A DNA stretch of 8,494 nt, taken from Acidobacteriota bacterium (GTDB taxonomy: Bacteria > Acidobacteriota > Terriglobia > Bryobacterales > Bryobacteraceae). The stretch is from the NCBI GenBank assembly GCA_021788955.1, contig JAJYKC010000071.1, positions 1 through 8,494 on the forward strand. The letters are read 5' to 3'. A program made the position numbers and the translations under genes. Shown here piece by piece: positions 1 to 6,568 of this stretch (positions within the stretch are counted from its first letter, which is position 1; the number at the start of each line of letters is the position of its first letter). Under the pieces are notes generated by a model, which did no database searches, had not been told where the DNA came from, and saw only the letters and a program-made list of their open reading frames with translations.

Positions 1-1221
1 GAACGAGCCTCCGACCACGGGAGTCGGCCCTTCGCCGTAGACAAGATACGGCCGGGTTCCGTAAATTGCCTCGCCGTTTATGGCGAGCCAGCGGCCCATG
101 GCGAGCAGGATCTGCTGCGCCTGATCGGGGATTGTGCCGTCGGACTTCGGCCCGACGTTGAGCAGCAGCGCGCCGTTTTTGCTGACGATGTCGATCAGTT
201 CGTCGATCAGAGAGCCGGGATCGCGGTATTGGTCGTTGTCGATATAGCCCCAGCTCTTGATGCTGATCGAAGTGTCGGTCTGCCAGAACTGTTTGCGAAT
301 GGCATTGAGCTTGCCACGCTCGATATCGAGAACGGCTGCGCGGTCCGGGAATGCTTTGTTCTTGTAATTGATGGCGACTTCCTGGCCCCACTGTTTGCCG
401 CGGTTGTAATAGAAGGCCGCGAATTTCTTGAGATAGGGCTGGAAGACGGGCTGCTCGATCCACCAGTCGAACCAGACCAGTTCCGGATGATACTTGTCGA
501 CGATCTCGGAGGTGCGGGCCAGCCAGTCGTGAAGATAGGCCTGGTTGGGCTGAGTTTTATCGGGAGCGGCGGGGCCGTAGAAGCTCTGGTAGCGCGGGTC
601 CTGGACGTCGGAGGGGAACTTGAGGCCACCGTTGTAGAACCACCAGTGCTCGGCGCGATGGGAAGAGGCGCCGAAGTGGAGGCCCTCCCGGCGGATCGCC
701 GCGGCCAGTTCGCCGACGATGTCGCGCCTGGGGCCCATCTTCGCGGCGGACCAGTCGGTGAACGAGCAGTCGTACATCGAAAATCCGTCGTGATGCTCGG
801 CGACGGGGACTACATACCGCGCGCCCGCCTTGTGGAAGAGCGCGGCCCACTGCGCCGCATTGAAGTGCGCCGCGGTGAACTTCGGGATGAAGTCCTTATA
901 GCCGAACTTCGTTTCCGGCCCGTAGAGCGCCACCTGGTGCTTGTACACGGGGCTGTTCAGAATGTACATGTTCCGCGGGTACCACTCGCTGTCGAACGCC
1001 GGCACGGAGTAGACGCCCCAGTGGATGAAGATGCCGAATTTCGCGTCTTCGTACCAGGAGGGGACTTTGTACGCCTCCAGGCTCGGCCAAGAGGCGGCGT
1101 AAGGCCCTTGCGAGGCGACCTTGTCGACTTCGGCGACCTTGTTTTCGACGAGGCGGGCGTAATCGGCGGCCTGGGCCGCTCCCACGACCAACGCGGCGCA
1201 CATCATGAGGCGACGGATCAT
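1..1221 (-). CDS. Secreted GH29 alpha-L-fucosidase, C-terminus cut by window edge
   Basis: This reading frame is open from ATG 1221 to base 1 (407 codons, no stop), so the 3' end lies outside the window. The product should hydrolyse alpha-L-fucosyl linkages, probably in the periplasm or outside the cell. Residues 1-18 form a signal peptide (basic MIRR, hydrophobic core, AQA cleavage site). GH29 hallmarks follow in order: KFGIFIHWGVYS (61-72), the HHDGF motif (143-147), the ELVWFDWW strand with probable nucleophile Asp252, and near the end a SWGYIDNDQ stretch and NGALLLNVGPKSDGTIPDQ, which close the catalytic barrel in this family. The general acid/base is poorly conserved in GH29 and I cannot assign it. 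No upstream in-frame start was found. Oddly, the only good Shine-Dalgarno sequence (GGAGG, 1245-1241) is 15 nt from the ATG counted from its last base, on the long side. The gene diverges from the tRNA and receptor genes. Fucosidase identity is confident; the substrate linkage is unknown. Confidence 0.93.
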   Translation of the reverse strand, partial: MIRRLMMCAALVVGAAQAADYARLVENKVAEVDKVASQGPYAASWPSLEAYKVPSWYEDAKFGIFIHWGVYSVPAFDSEWYPRNMYILNSPVYKHQVALYGPETKFGYKDFIPKFTAAHFNAAQWAALFHKAGARYVVPVAEHHDGFSMYDCSFTDWSAAKMGPRRDIVGELAAAIRREGLHFGASSHRAEHWWFYNGGLKFPSDVQDPRYQSFYGPAAPDKTQPNQAYLHDWLARTSEIVDKYHPELVWFDWWIEQPVFQPYLKKFAAFYYNRGKQWGQEVAINYKNKAFPDRAAVLDIERGKLNAIRKQFWQTDTSISIKSWGYIDNDQYRDPGSLIDELIDIVSKNGALLLNVGPKSDGTIPDQAQQILLAMGRWLAINGEAIYGTRPYLVYGEGPTPVVGGSF

Positions 1222-1276
1222 GTGCGGTATTTTTTCACATCCTCCGGGCGGAGAGAGGATCGTGATTCGAGATGCC

Positions 1277-1298
1277 GCGCGCCGGCCGCCGGGCGCGC
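1277..1298. repeat. GC-rich perfect hairpin between divergent genes
   Basis: GCGCGCC (1277-1283) and GGCGCGC (1292-1298) form a perfect 7-bp inverted repeat around an 8-nt loop. It ends exactly where the TAGAAT -10-like element begins, so it occupies the spacer and -35 region of the tRNA promoter and would lie in the leader of the fucosidase message. No T-tract follows on either strand, so a classical terminator is unlikely. A binding site, a leader structure or chance in GC-rich DNA are all possible. Confidence 0.4.
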
Positions 1299-1308
1299 TA
1301 GAATAATA
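1299..1308. promoter_or_regulatory. Overlapping divergent -10-like elements for tRNA-Arg and fucosidase
   Basis: On the plus strand TAGAAT (1299-1304) lies 13 nt before the tRNA 5' end, which fits a short-leader tRNA promoter. On the minus strand the same AT patch reads TATTAT (1308-1303) and could serve the fucosidase with a leader of about 75 nt. No good -35 hexamer is visible at 17 nt for either direction. The assignment rests on position and -10 resemblance only. Confidence 0.35.
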
Positions 1309-1317
1309 GAAGTTCAC

Positions 1318-1395
1318 GCGCCCGTAGCTCAGTCTGGATAGAGCGTTTGCCTCCGGAGCAAAAGGTCAGAGGTTCGAATCCTCTCGGGCGTACCA
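1318..1395 (+). tRNA. tRNA-Arg (anticodon CCG) with encoded CCA
   Basis: The full cloverleaf can be folded by eye. The acceptor stem is GCGCCCG (1318-1324) with CGGGCGT (1385-1391), all paired with a terminal G-U. The D stem is GCTC/GAGC (1327-1330, 1341-1344) around a 10-nt loop containing GG. The anticodon stem TTTGC/GCAAA encloses loop CTCCGGA, with anticodon CCG at 1353-1355, which decodes CGG arginine codons. The variable loop is AGGTC. The T arm AGAGG/CCTCT encloses TTCGAAT. Discriminator A1392 is followed by genome-encoded CCA (1393-1395). Length is 78 nt. No copy of its 3' end is seen elsewhere in the window, so there is no sign of an integrated element. Confidence 0.97.
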
Positions 1396-1450
1396 CCTTC
1401 CTTCCCACTGGTCCGCCGAAGCGCGTGCAGGCGTCACGGTTCGCACACCA

Positions 1451-1529
1451 CCGATTACGTCTGTTGTCGAGAATGGCCTATCCGATGTGTCTTTTCAGGC
1501 AGATTTCCGATTTGTCCAATTTTCCGATT
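1451..1529 (+). repeat. CCGAT repeats upstream of the first receptor promoter
   Basis: CCGAT occurs four times between the tRNA and the -35 box (1451-1455, 1482-1486, 1507-1511, 1524-1528). The last two lie in perfect 9-bp direct repeats TTTCCGATT (1504-1512 and 1521-1529), 17 bp apart, and the second overlaps the -35 box. An activator or repressor site is conceivable. The second receptor gene has only one CCGAT upstream (6469-6473), and it lies inside the promoter spacer, so the array is not shared. Confidence 0.3.
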
Positions 1530-1556
1530 GACGTGGGTAACAATTCGATATAAGAT
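1528..1556 (+). promoter_or_regulatory. Promoter of the first TonB-dependent receptor gene
   Basis: TTGACG (1528-1533) and TAAGAT (1551-1556) are 17 bp apart. TATAAG at 1549 offers an overlapping alternative -10 with 15-bp spacing. The same TTGAC-N17-TAAGATCC arrangement precedes the paralogous receptor at 6452-6480. Conservation continues downstream (CTCAA, GCG, then a GAA-CG-TCCA block) while the rest of the upstream DNA does not match. Conservation between paralogues makes this much stronger than an isolated match to the sigma-70-type consensus. Confidence 0.7.
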
Positions 1557-1578
1557 CCCTCAATGCGCTAGATGAAAC

Positions 1579-1609
1579 GATCCACGGTTTTATGCTGGAC
1601 GCGTGGATT
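1579..1609 (+). promoter_or_regulatory. Hairpin in the receptor leader
   Basis: ATCCACG (1580-1586) pairs perfectly with CGTGGAT (1602-1608), extendable by a G-T pair, around a 15-nt loop. It starts 22 nt after the -10 box, within the inferred 5' leader of the first receptor. The upstream ATG at 1592, which lacks a Shine-Dalgarno sequence, falls in the loop. The second receptor leader has a weaker hairpin at about the same place. Confidence 0.35.
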
Positions 1610-1642
1610 TCAGCGCTAAAGCTCAGTATCCAGGGGGAATCC

Positions 1643-4600
1643 GTGTTCGATATCACACCTCGTAGGTGTATCTACATATTTTCATCCACACTCACCGTCA
1701 TAGTGGCCCTTCTTGTCTTGCCGGTGGCGCTTCAGGCTCAAACAACTTTCGGTTCGATTACCGGGACTGTGACCGATGCCTCGGGAGCACCGGCGCCGGG
1801 CGTTCAGATTACCCTGACCAACATCGACACCGCGGACAAGCGTGAGATGGCGACGAACAACGATGGAATTTATCAGTTCGTGAACCTGACGCCCGGGCGG
1901 TATCGGGTGGAGGCGGAAAAAGCCGGGTTCAAGAAGTTCAGCCGTTCCCCGGTGGTGGTAGAGGTTCAGACGACGATCCGGATCGATTTCGCCCTCGAGG
2001 TGGGCGAGGTGACGCAGACCGTTGAAGTGACGGCCCAAACGCCGCTCTTGCAGCCGGAGACTTCGTCGCTTGGGCAGGTGGTGAGCCAGCGGGCGGTGAA
2101 TGAACTGCCGTTGAATGGCCGCAATCCGCTGAACCTTGTTGCGCTGGTGCCGTCAGTGGTTCCGCAGGGCCAGTCGATGGAGAATCCCAACGGAACGAAT
2201 CCGTTTGGATGGGGCAACTACCAGATTGGCGGCGGGATGGCCAACCAGAGCGCGACGTTTCTTGACGGCGCGCCGGTGAATGGCGGCTATATCAACATCA
2301 CCGCGCTGGTGCCGACGCAGGATTCGCTGCAGGAATTCAAGGTGCAAACGAATAACCTGGAGCCGGAGTTTGGGCGGTTCGCTGGCGGCGTGATCAACTT
2401 CACGACTAAGTCGGGGACGAACGAGATTCACGGCACGGCGTGGGAGTATCTGAGAAACAAAATTCTGAACGGGAATAACTTTTTCGACAACAAGGCCGGG
2501 ATCTCCCGTCCTGCCTTTACGCAGAACCAATTCGGATTTAACCTCGGTGGACCGGTTTACATTCCGAAGGTATACGACGGACGGAACAAGACATTCTTCT
2601 TCGTCGACTATGAAGGGTTCCGGCTGCGCCAGGGGCAGAGCTTTACGGAGACGGTGCCTACAGCCGCGGAACGGACGGGTAACTTTTCCGGGCTGATGAA
2701 CGGGAGCGGCGCGCAGATTCCGATTTACGACCCGAACTCGACCGTACCTGACCCGACCCATCCGGGTCTCTATGCGCGGACGCCGTATCCCGGCAACATC
2801 ATTCCTAACTCGCTAATGAATCCTACGGCGCTTAAGATGCAGAATCTCTATCCCCTTCCGAACACGACCGGAACGGCGTTCACGGGCGTGAATAACTGGA
2901 TCGCGAACGGGAGTGTGGGCGGAAACAACGATGAGACGGTGGTCCGGCTCGATCAGAACATCTCGGAGAAGCAGCACCTGTTTGCCCGGTACAGTTACTG
3001 GAGCAATCTCAACCTGCCGATCAATCCGCTCGGCAACGGCGTCTGCCAGGACCGCTGCACCGAGACATTTTCCACGAACAACGCCGTTCTCGACGACGTT
3101 TACACTTTCAGCCCCACGGTGATCATGAACATCGAGGCGAGCTATCAGCGGTTCAGCTACGACCGGACGCCCCTGACGATGGGTTATGATCTGACGCAAC
3201 TCGGCTGGCCGGCTACGCTCAATTCGCAGGTTGCCTTCCGCGATATTCCGGTTCCTTGCATCAGCGGTTACGACCCGGCGGGTTTGTTCTGCAGCCAGGG
3301 CGCAGGCAGCGTGATCATCGACCGCAACGACGACGACCGCATTGCGGGCAGCATTACGAAAATCGCAGGCTCGCACACGATGAAGTTCGGTGGCGAGTTC
3401 CTTCGGACGACTCACAATTACGCGCAGACCAATACCCCCACGGGCATCTTCAACTTTGATCAGGGCTTCACGTCCGTGGATCCGTTGAAGCCCGCCGGCA
3501 CGGGCAACAGCTACGCGTCATTCCTGCTGGGTTATCCGTCGGGCGGCGGCGCGAGCACCCCTGCGTTGGTGGCGGGCCAGCAGCTCTATTCCGGGATTTA
3601 CGCGCAGGACGACTGGAAGGTGACGAAGAAGCTCACGCTAAACCTCGGGCTTCGGTGGGAGCACGACGGACCCTGGACCGAACGTTTCAACCGTCTGGTT
3701 TACTTCCAACCCACTACGCCGAACCCGATTTTGCAGAACGCCGGGCTTGCTTACAACGGCTCGATCGGGCTGGTGGACTCAGCTGGGTATGGCAATCGCA
3801 GCGCGATTCTGCCGGACTGGAAGCAGTTTGCCCCGCGCGTCGGCGCCGCGTACCAACTCATGTCCCATACCGTGATTCGCATGGGCTATGGTGTGTTCTG
3901 GCTGCCCAACGACGTGGCGTGGGATTACAGCCCGAACAACAATCCAGTGAACAGCATCGGGACTCCGTTTGTGTCGTCGATCAACGGCGGACTGACTCCC
4001 TATAACAATCTTGCGAATCCTTTTCCGCAGGGGATTCTGCAGCCGCCGGGGCGAAATCCGGTGTATCAGCAGTCGCTGCTTGGACAGGGTTTTACCATTC
4101 CCTTCCCCAGCAATCCCTACGGCTATGCACAGCAGTGGAACTTTGATGTGCAACAGGAACTCGGCAACAGCATGCTGCTCGATGTGGCCTATGCGGGCGC
4201 CAAGGGAACTCACCTGCCTATAGATACACCGCAGTTGAACCAACTGCCGGACCAGTATCTTTCGCTGGGCAGCCAGCTTGTACACAGTGTTCCGAATCCT
4301 TTTTACGGAAGCGTAACGCAAGGTTCTCTGGCTGCGAAGACCGTTCCTTATGGGCAACTGTTGCGGCCATTTCCACAATACACGGGCGTCGGGTTTGCCG
4401 GCGCGGGGATCGGCGATTCGAACTATCAATCCCTGCAGGTGTCGTTTAAGAAGCGGTTCTCGAACGGCGCGTCCATTAACGTTGCGTATACGTTCTCGAA
4501 GTTCATCAGCGATACCGACACCGTTACCGGGTGGCTCGAAGGCGGCGGCGTTGGCGGCCATCAGGACTGGAACAACCTGCGGCTGGACCGTTCGCTTGCT

Positions 4601-5173
4601 TCTTTCGATGTGCCGCAACGGCTGGTGCTGAGCTACGTTTACGATCTCCCGTTCGGGAAGGGGCAGACGTACCTTTCCCACGTGAACGGCTTCGTGAATC
4701 AGATCATCGGCGGCTGGGGCCTGGAGGGAGTTACGACTCTGCAGAGCGGCTTCCCGCTTCACTTCGGCACGGCGCAGAACCTGACCAATTCGTTTGGCGG
4801 CGGCTCACGCCCGAACATCGTCTATGGATGTAACGCAGGGATGAGCGGCTCGGCGCAGTCCCGCTTAAATGAGTGGTTCAATACATCGTGCTTTAGTCAG
4901 CCCGCGGCATTCACCTTCGGCAGCGCATCCCGTACGGATCCTCACCTGGAGGCGCCGGGCATCGCCAACTGGGATATGTCAGCATTTAAGAACTTCCCAT
5001 TCGGGCATGACGGACGGTTGAATCTTCAGTTCCGAGCGGAGTTCTTCAACATCTTTAACCGCGTCCAATTCGGTTATCCGGGCCAGACGCTGGGCACGCC
5101 GCAGTTTGGTGTCATCAGCAACCAGGCCAATCTGCCTCGCCTGGTGCAATTCGCGCTTCGCTTCGGCTTCTGA
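1643..5173 (+). CDS. Oar-like TonB-dependent outer-membrane receptor, full length
   Basis: A 1176-residue outer-membrane beta-barrel predicted to import a substrate using TonB energy; the substrate is unknown, with a glycan plausible from the neighbours. I chose GTG 1643 because GGGGGA (1633-1638) sits just upstream, and because the signal peptide (1-32, cut after LQA, mature QTTFG) then matches the paralogue's length exactly. An in-frame ATG at 1592 has no ribosome-binding site. Next come a carboxypeptidase-regulatory-like beta-sandwich domain (about 34-120, with GTVTDASGAPAPGV and LTPGRYRVEAEKAGFKKF), the plug region (about 150-260, with LPLNGRNPLNLVALVP, GRFAGGVINFTTKSGTNEIHG), then the barrel starting near FGFNLGGPV and FFFVDYEGFR (~319). 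The protein ends in FALRFGF, the terminal Phe expected for barrel assembly. Cys pairs occur at 468/472 and 539/550. No clear TonB box is visible. Family assignment is confident. Confidence 0.93.
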   Translation: MFDITPRRCIYIFSSTLTVIVALLVLPVALQAQTTFGSITGTVTDASGAPAPGVQITLTNIDTADKREMATNNDGIYQFVNLTPGRYRVEAEKAGFKKFSRSPVVVEVQTTIRIDFALEVGEVTQTVEVTAQTPLLQPETSSLGQVVSQRAVNELPLNGRNPLNLVALVPSVVPQGQSMENPNGTNPFGWGNYQIGGGMANQSATFLDGAPVNGGYINITALVPTQDSLQEFKVQTNNLEPEFGRFAGGVINFTTKSGTNEIHGTAWEYLRNKILNGNNFFDNKAGISRPAFTQNQFGFNLGGPVYIPKVYDGRNKTFFFVDYEGFRLRQGQSFTETVPTAAERTGNFSGLMNGSGAQIPIYDPNSTVPDPTHPGLYARTPYPGNIIPNSLMNPTALKMQNLYPLPNTTGTAFTGVNNWIANGSVGGNNDETVVRLDQNISEKQHLFARYSYWSNLNLPINPLGNGVCQDRCTETFSTNNAVLDDVYTFSPTVIMNIEASYQRFSYDRTPLTMGYDLTQLGWPATLNSQVAFRDIPVPCISGYDPAGLFCSQGAGSVIIDRNDDDRIAGSITKIAGSHTMKFGGEFLRTTHNYAQTNTPTGIFNFDQGFTSVDPLKPAGTGNSYASFLLGYPSGGGASTPALVAGQQLYSGIYAQDDWKVTKKLTLNLGLRWEHDGPWTERFNRLVYFQPTTPNPILQNAGLAYNGSIGLVDSAGYGNRSAILPDWKQFAPRVGAAYQLMSHTVIRMGYGVFWLPNDVAWDYSPNNNPVNSIGTPFVSSINGGLTPYNNLANPFPQGILQPPGRNPVYQQSLLGQGFTIPFPSNPYGYAQQWNFDVQQELGNSMLLDVAYAGAKGTHLPIDTPQLNQLPDQYLSLGSQLVHSVPNPFYGSVTQGSLAAKTVPYGQLLRPFPQYTGVGFAGAGIGDSNYQSLQVSFKKRFSNGASINVAYTFSKFISDTDTVTGWLEGGGVGGHQDWNNLRLDRSLASFDVPQRLVLSYVYDLPFGKGQTYLSHVNGFVNQIIGGWGLEGVTTLQSGFPLHFGTAQNLTNSFGGGSRPNIVYGCNAGMSGSAQSRLNEWFNTSCFSQPAAFTFGSASRTDPHLEAPGIANWDMSAFKNFPFGHDGRLNLQFRAEFFNIFNRVQFGYPGQTLGTPQFGVISNQANLPRLVQFALRFGF

Positions 5174-5192
5174 AGCGCCCGTAACGCGGCGT

Positions 5193-5216
5193 GGGCTGCC
5201 TTTCACGGGGCGGCCC
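5193..5216 (+). terminator. Weak stem-loop after the first receptor
   Basis: Twenty bases past the stop codon, GGGCTGCC (5193-5200) pairs with GGCGGCCC (5209-5216), with one G-U pair and an 8-nt loop; two more pairs can extend it. No real T-run follows (GCCGCGTCATTCTT). It could be a weak or factor-assisted terminator, or an mRNA 3'-end stabiliser. Confidence 0.3.
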
Positions 5217-5241
5217 GCCGCGTCATTCTTGCGCCATGGCC

Positions 5242-6417
5242 ATGGGGAAGCTTCGCCATTGGCCGTATGTGCTGTAGTGGCTCTGGCAGTAAGCTGTACC
5301 GGTTCGCTTCCCGTCGCCAGTTCCCGCGTCGAGTTCACATCCTCTCCTCCCGAACTTACCCAAGCGTTTGTGTGGGCTAAGCGGCAGGTACTTGTCTATG
5401 TTGACGAGGGAGACCCCTCCGGCCGCTGGTATGAGGTTGCCCTCCCGGGCCATGCGGCGTACTGCATGCGCGACGTCTTGCACCACGCGATGGGTGCGCA
5501 GGCGTTCGGCCTCGCAGACCATATGCACGACGTTGTTCCTCCATTTCTCGACGAGTATCTTCGGCTCTCGCGACTGGTGCGGCTCTTGGGAGACCGGCCA
5601 CTTCACCCGTCCGGATCCGCAGGATTATCGGGCCGACGCGTATTCTCGGTACTGCCTTCCGGTTAACTTCGATTTGGTTGACGCTTGTTATCGCGCGTAT
5701 CGCTGGCGCGGTGACTCGAATTATATGAATAGTGCCGTCTCTCCAGATGTCAACCGTCATACGGCTTCGGATTCCCTGGCACGATAGCAACTGGATCCAT
5801 CGCGGATTATATTCCGCCCCGATTACTTAACATCCGTTAACCCTTCCTCCTGCGGAACAGTCTTTAAATGTACCGAAGTAATCGAAAGTTATGCGGAGGC
5901 GCGGCGTGATGTCGTGCGCGAAGTCGATCTGATTGCAACTGAACATGCGGGGCTTGCCGCATATACACAAATCCTCGATGGCTGCACATATGCGGGCCGA
6001 AGCGCTGCGCCGACTCATTAAAAACGGTGGCGGGACCCCGATGCCAGGCGTTTCCATTCTTTTCCCGATTCGTCAGGTGCGTTCGCCGCGTACGGCGACG
6101 TGAATGTCCTCTACCGGCGTGCGGTGGGCGAGCATTCCGAGATGATGGCCGCGGTGAGGAGCCTCGGACGCCGCGCTCGACTGGAGCCGCTGCCCAATAT
6201 TGAGGGTCCGTCGCATTTCACCGGAGTCCCGTATCACTACGGCGTATCCGGTGGCGCGAGCGCGCAGGTACTGCGGCTTTCGCAGCCGAACCATCCCCGG
6301 CGGGCGCGAGCACCTGCTCAGCCGATAGCCCGATCCCGAGCAGGGGCTCCGCGTAAGCGTTTTTTCAGAAACGGCGGAGTCGACAGTCACTTTCTCATAC
6401 ATCGTCTACATATTTGA
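5242..6417 (+). pseudogene. Decayed secreted glycosidase-like gene, frameshifted with in-frame stops
   Basis: No intact gene lies here, but consecutive frames give protein-like sequence. From ATG 5242 (or 5236) a short N-terminus shifts into a frame with a hydrophobic AVCAVVALAVSCTG signal-like segment, then AFVWAKRQVLVYV, GDPSGRWYEVALPG and YCMRDVLHHAMGAQAFGLADH (to about 5540). A frameshift between roughly 5540 and 5560 moves into a second frame: SRDWCGSWE, then LPVNFDLVDACYRAYRWRGD, TAG at 5785-5787, then DLIATEHAGLAAYTQIL, TAA at 6019-6021, then RWRDPDARRFHSF, YGDVNVLYRRAV, VPYHYGVSGGASAQVL and LSQPNHPRR (about 6300). From memory these motifs resemble large secreted proteins of Acidobacteria with a six-hairpin, (alpha/alpha)6-type glycosidase fold. 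About 390 codons remain, shorter than I would expect, so internal deletions are likely. Pseudogene status is fairly firm; the family name is less so, and the 3' limit is uncertain. Confidence 0.66.
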
Positions 6418-6451
6418 TGCGGAATGCTGCTTCTCTTCGCAAAAATAGTCA

Positions 6452-6480
6452 TTGACCATAATTAGGAACCGATGTAAGAT
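6452..6480 (+). promoter_or_regulatory. Promoter of the second TonB-dependent receptor gene
   Basis: TTGACC (6452-6457) and TAAGAT (6475-6480) are 17 bp apart. The -10 region reads GATGTAAGATCC, matching GATATAAGATCC at 1547-1558 in 11 of 12 positions. The distance from the -10 to the GTG start is 88 nt, against 86 nt for the first receptor. The element lies just after the hydrolase remnant, in DNA clearly more AT-rich than the genes. Confidence 0.7.
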
Positions 6481-6504
6481 CCGACTCAAGGCGTCTTGTG
6501 AATC

Positions 6505-6520
6505 GGTCCAAACAAGGGCC
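6505..6520 (+). promoter_or_regulatory. Small leader hairpin of the second receptor
   Basis: GGTCC (6505-6509) can pair with GGGCC (6516-6520), including one U-G pair, around AAACAA. It begins 24 nt after the -10 box, close to the 22 nt seen for the leader hairpin of the first receptor, but the stem sequence is not conserved. It is short and may be chance. Confidence 0.22.
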
Positions 6521-6568
6521 ATATCTTTAATAGTTATTAGGGTAGATGTTAGTGAAGAGGATAACTTT

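Larger units (their letters stand above)
1528..3565 (+). repeat. Diverged tandem duplication, copy 1 (promoter plus receptor 5' part)
   Basis: This segment aligns with 6452-8494: promoter, equal-length leader, signal-peptide length and the first ~640 codons of the receptor. Most differences are at third codon positions, but perfect identical runs remain, for example 32 bp (1913-1944 with 6839-6870) and 35 bp (2312-2346 with 7238-7272). The duplication is old, with the protein held by selection. Where the repeat ends cannot be seen, because copy 2 leaves the window. Confidence 0.8.

Noticed and set aside
1277..1298. GC hairpin as an intrinsic terminator
   Set aside because: No T-tract follows on either strand, and it lies upstream of both flanking genes, where a terminator has no obvious role.
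229..1341. A 370-codon plus-strand open frame covering the same DNA as the fucosidase
   Set aside because: It is antisense to a gene with clear GH29 motifs, its protein is low-complexity Val/Asp/Arg-rich without recognisable motifs, and its end runs into the tRNA. Long antisense frames are common in GC-rich coding DNA.
1318..1395. tRNA as attachment site of an integrated element
   Set aside because: No integrase gene and no second copy of the tRNA 3' end are visible in the window.
1347..1553. A 68-codon frame starting inside the tRNA
   Set aside because: It begins in the anticodon region of the tRNA and has no ribosome-binding site or protein-like composition, so it is chance.
3779..4762. 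A 327-codon minus-strand frame inside the first receptor
   Set aside because: It is antisense to a well-supported beta-barrel sequence, is rich in Arg and Leu without domain motifs, and has no convincing ribosome-binding site or promoter.
5106..5666. A single 186-codon gene overlapping the receptor 3' end
   Set aside because: Its first part is an out-of-frame reading of the receptor, and its last part leaves the homologous frame after about 5550. Only the middle is meaningful, as one segment of the pseudogene.
6100..6417. An independent small 105-codon gene
   Set aside because: It lacks a ribosome-binding site and continues the frame and motif order of the upstream hydrolase remnant after the TAA at 6019, so it is the C-terminal part of the pseudogene.
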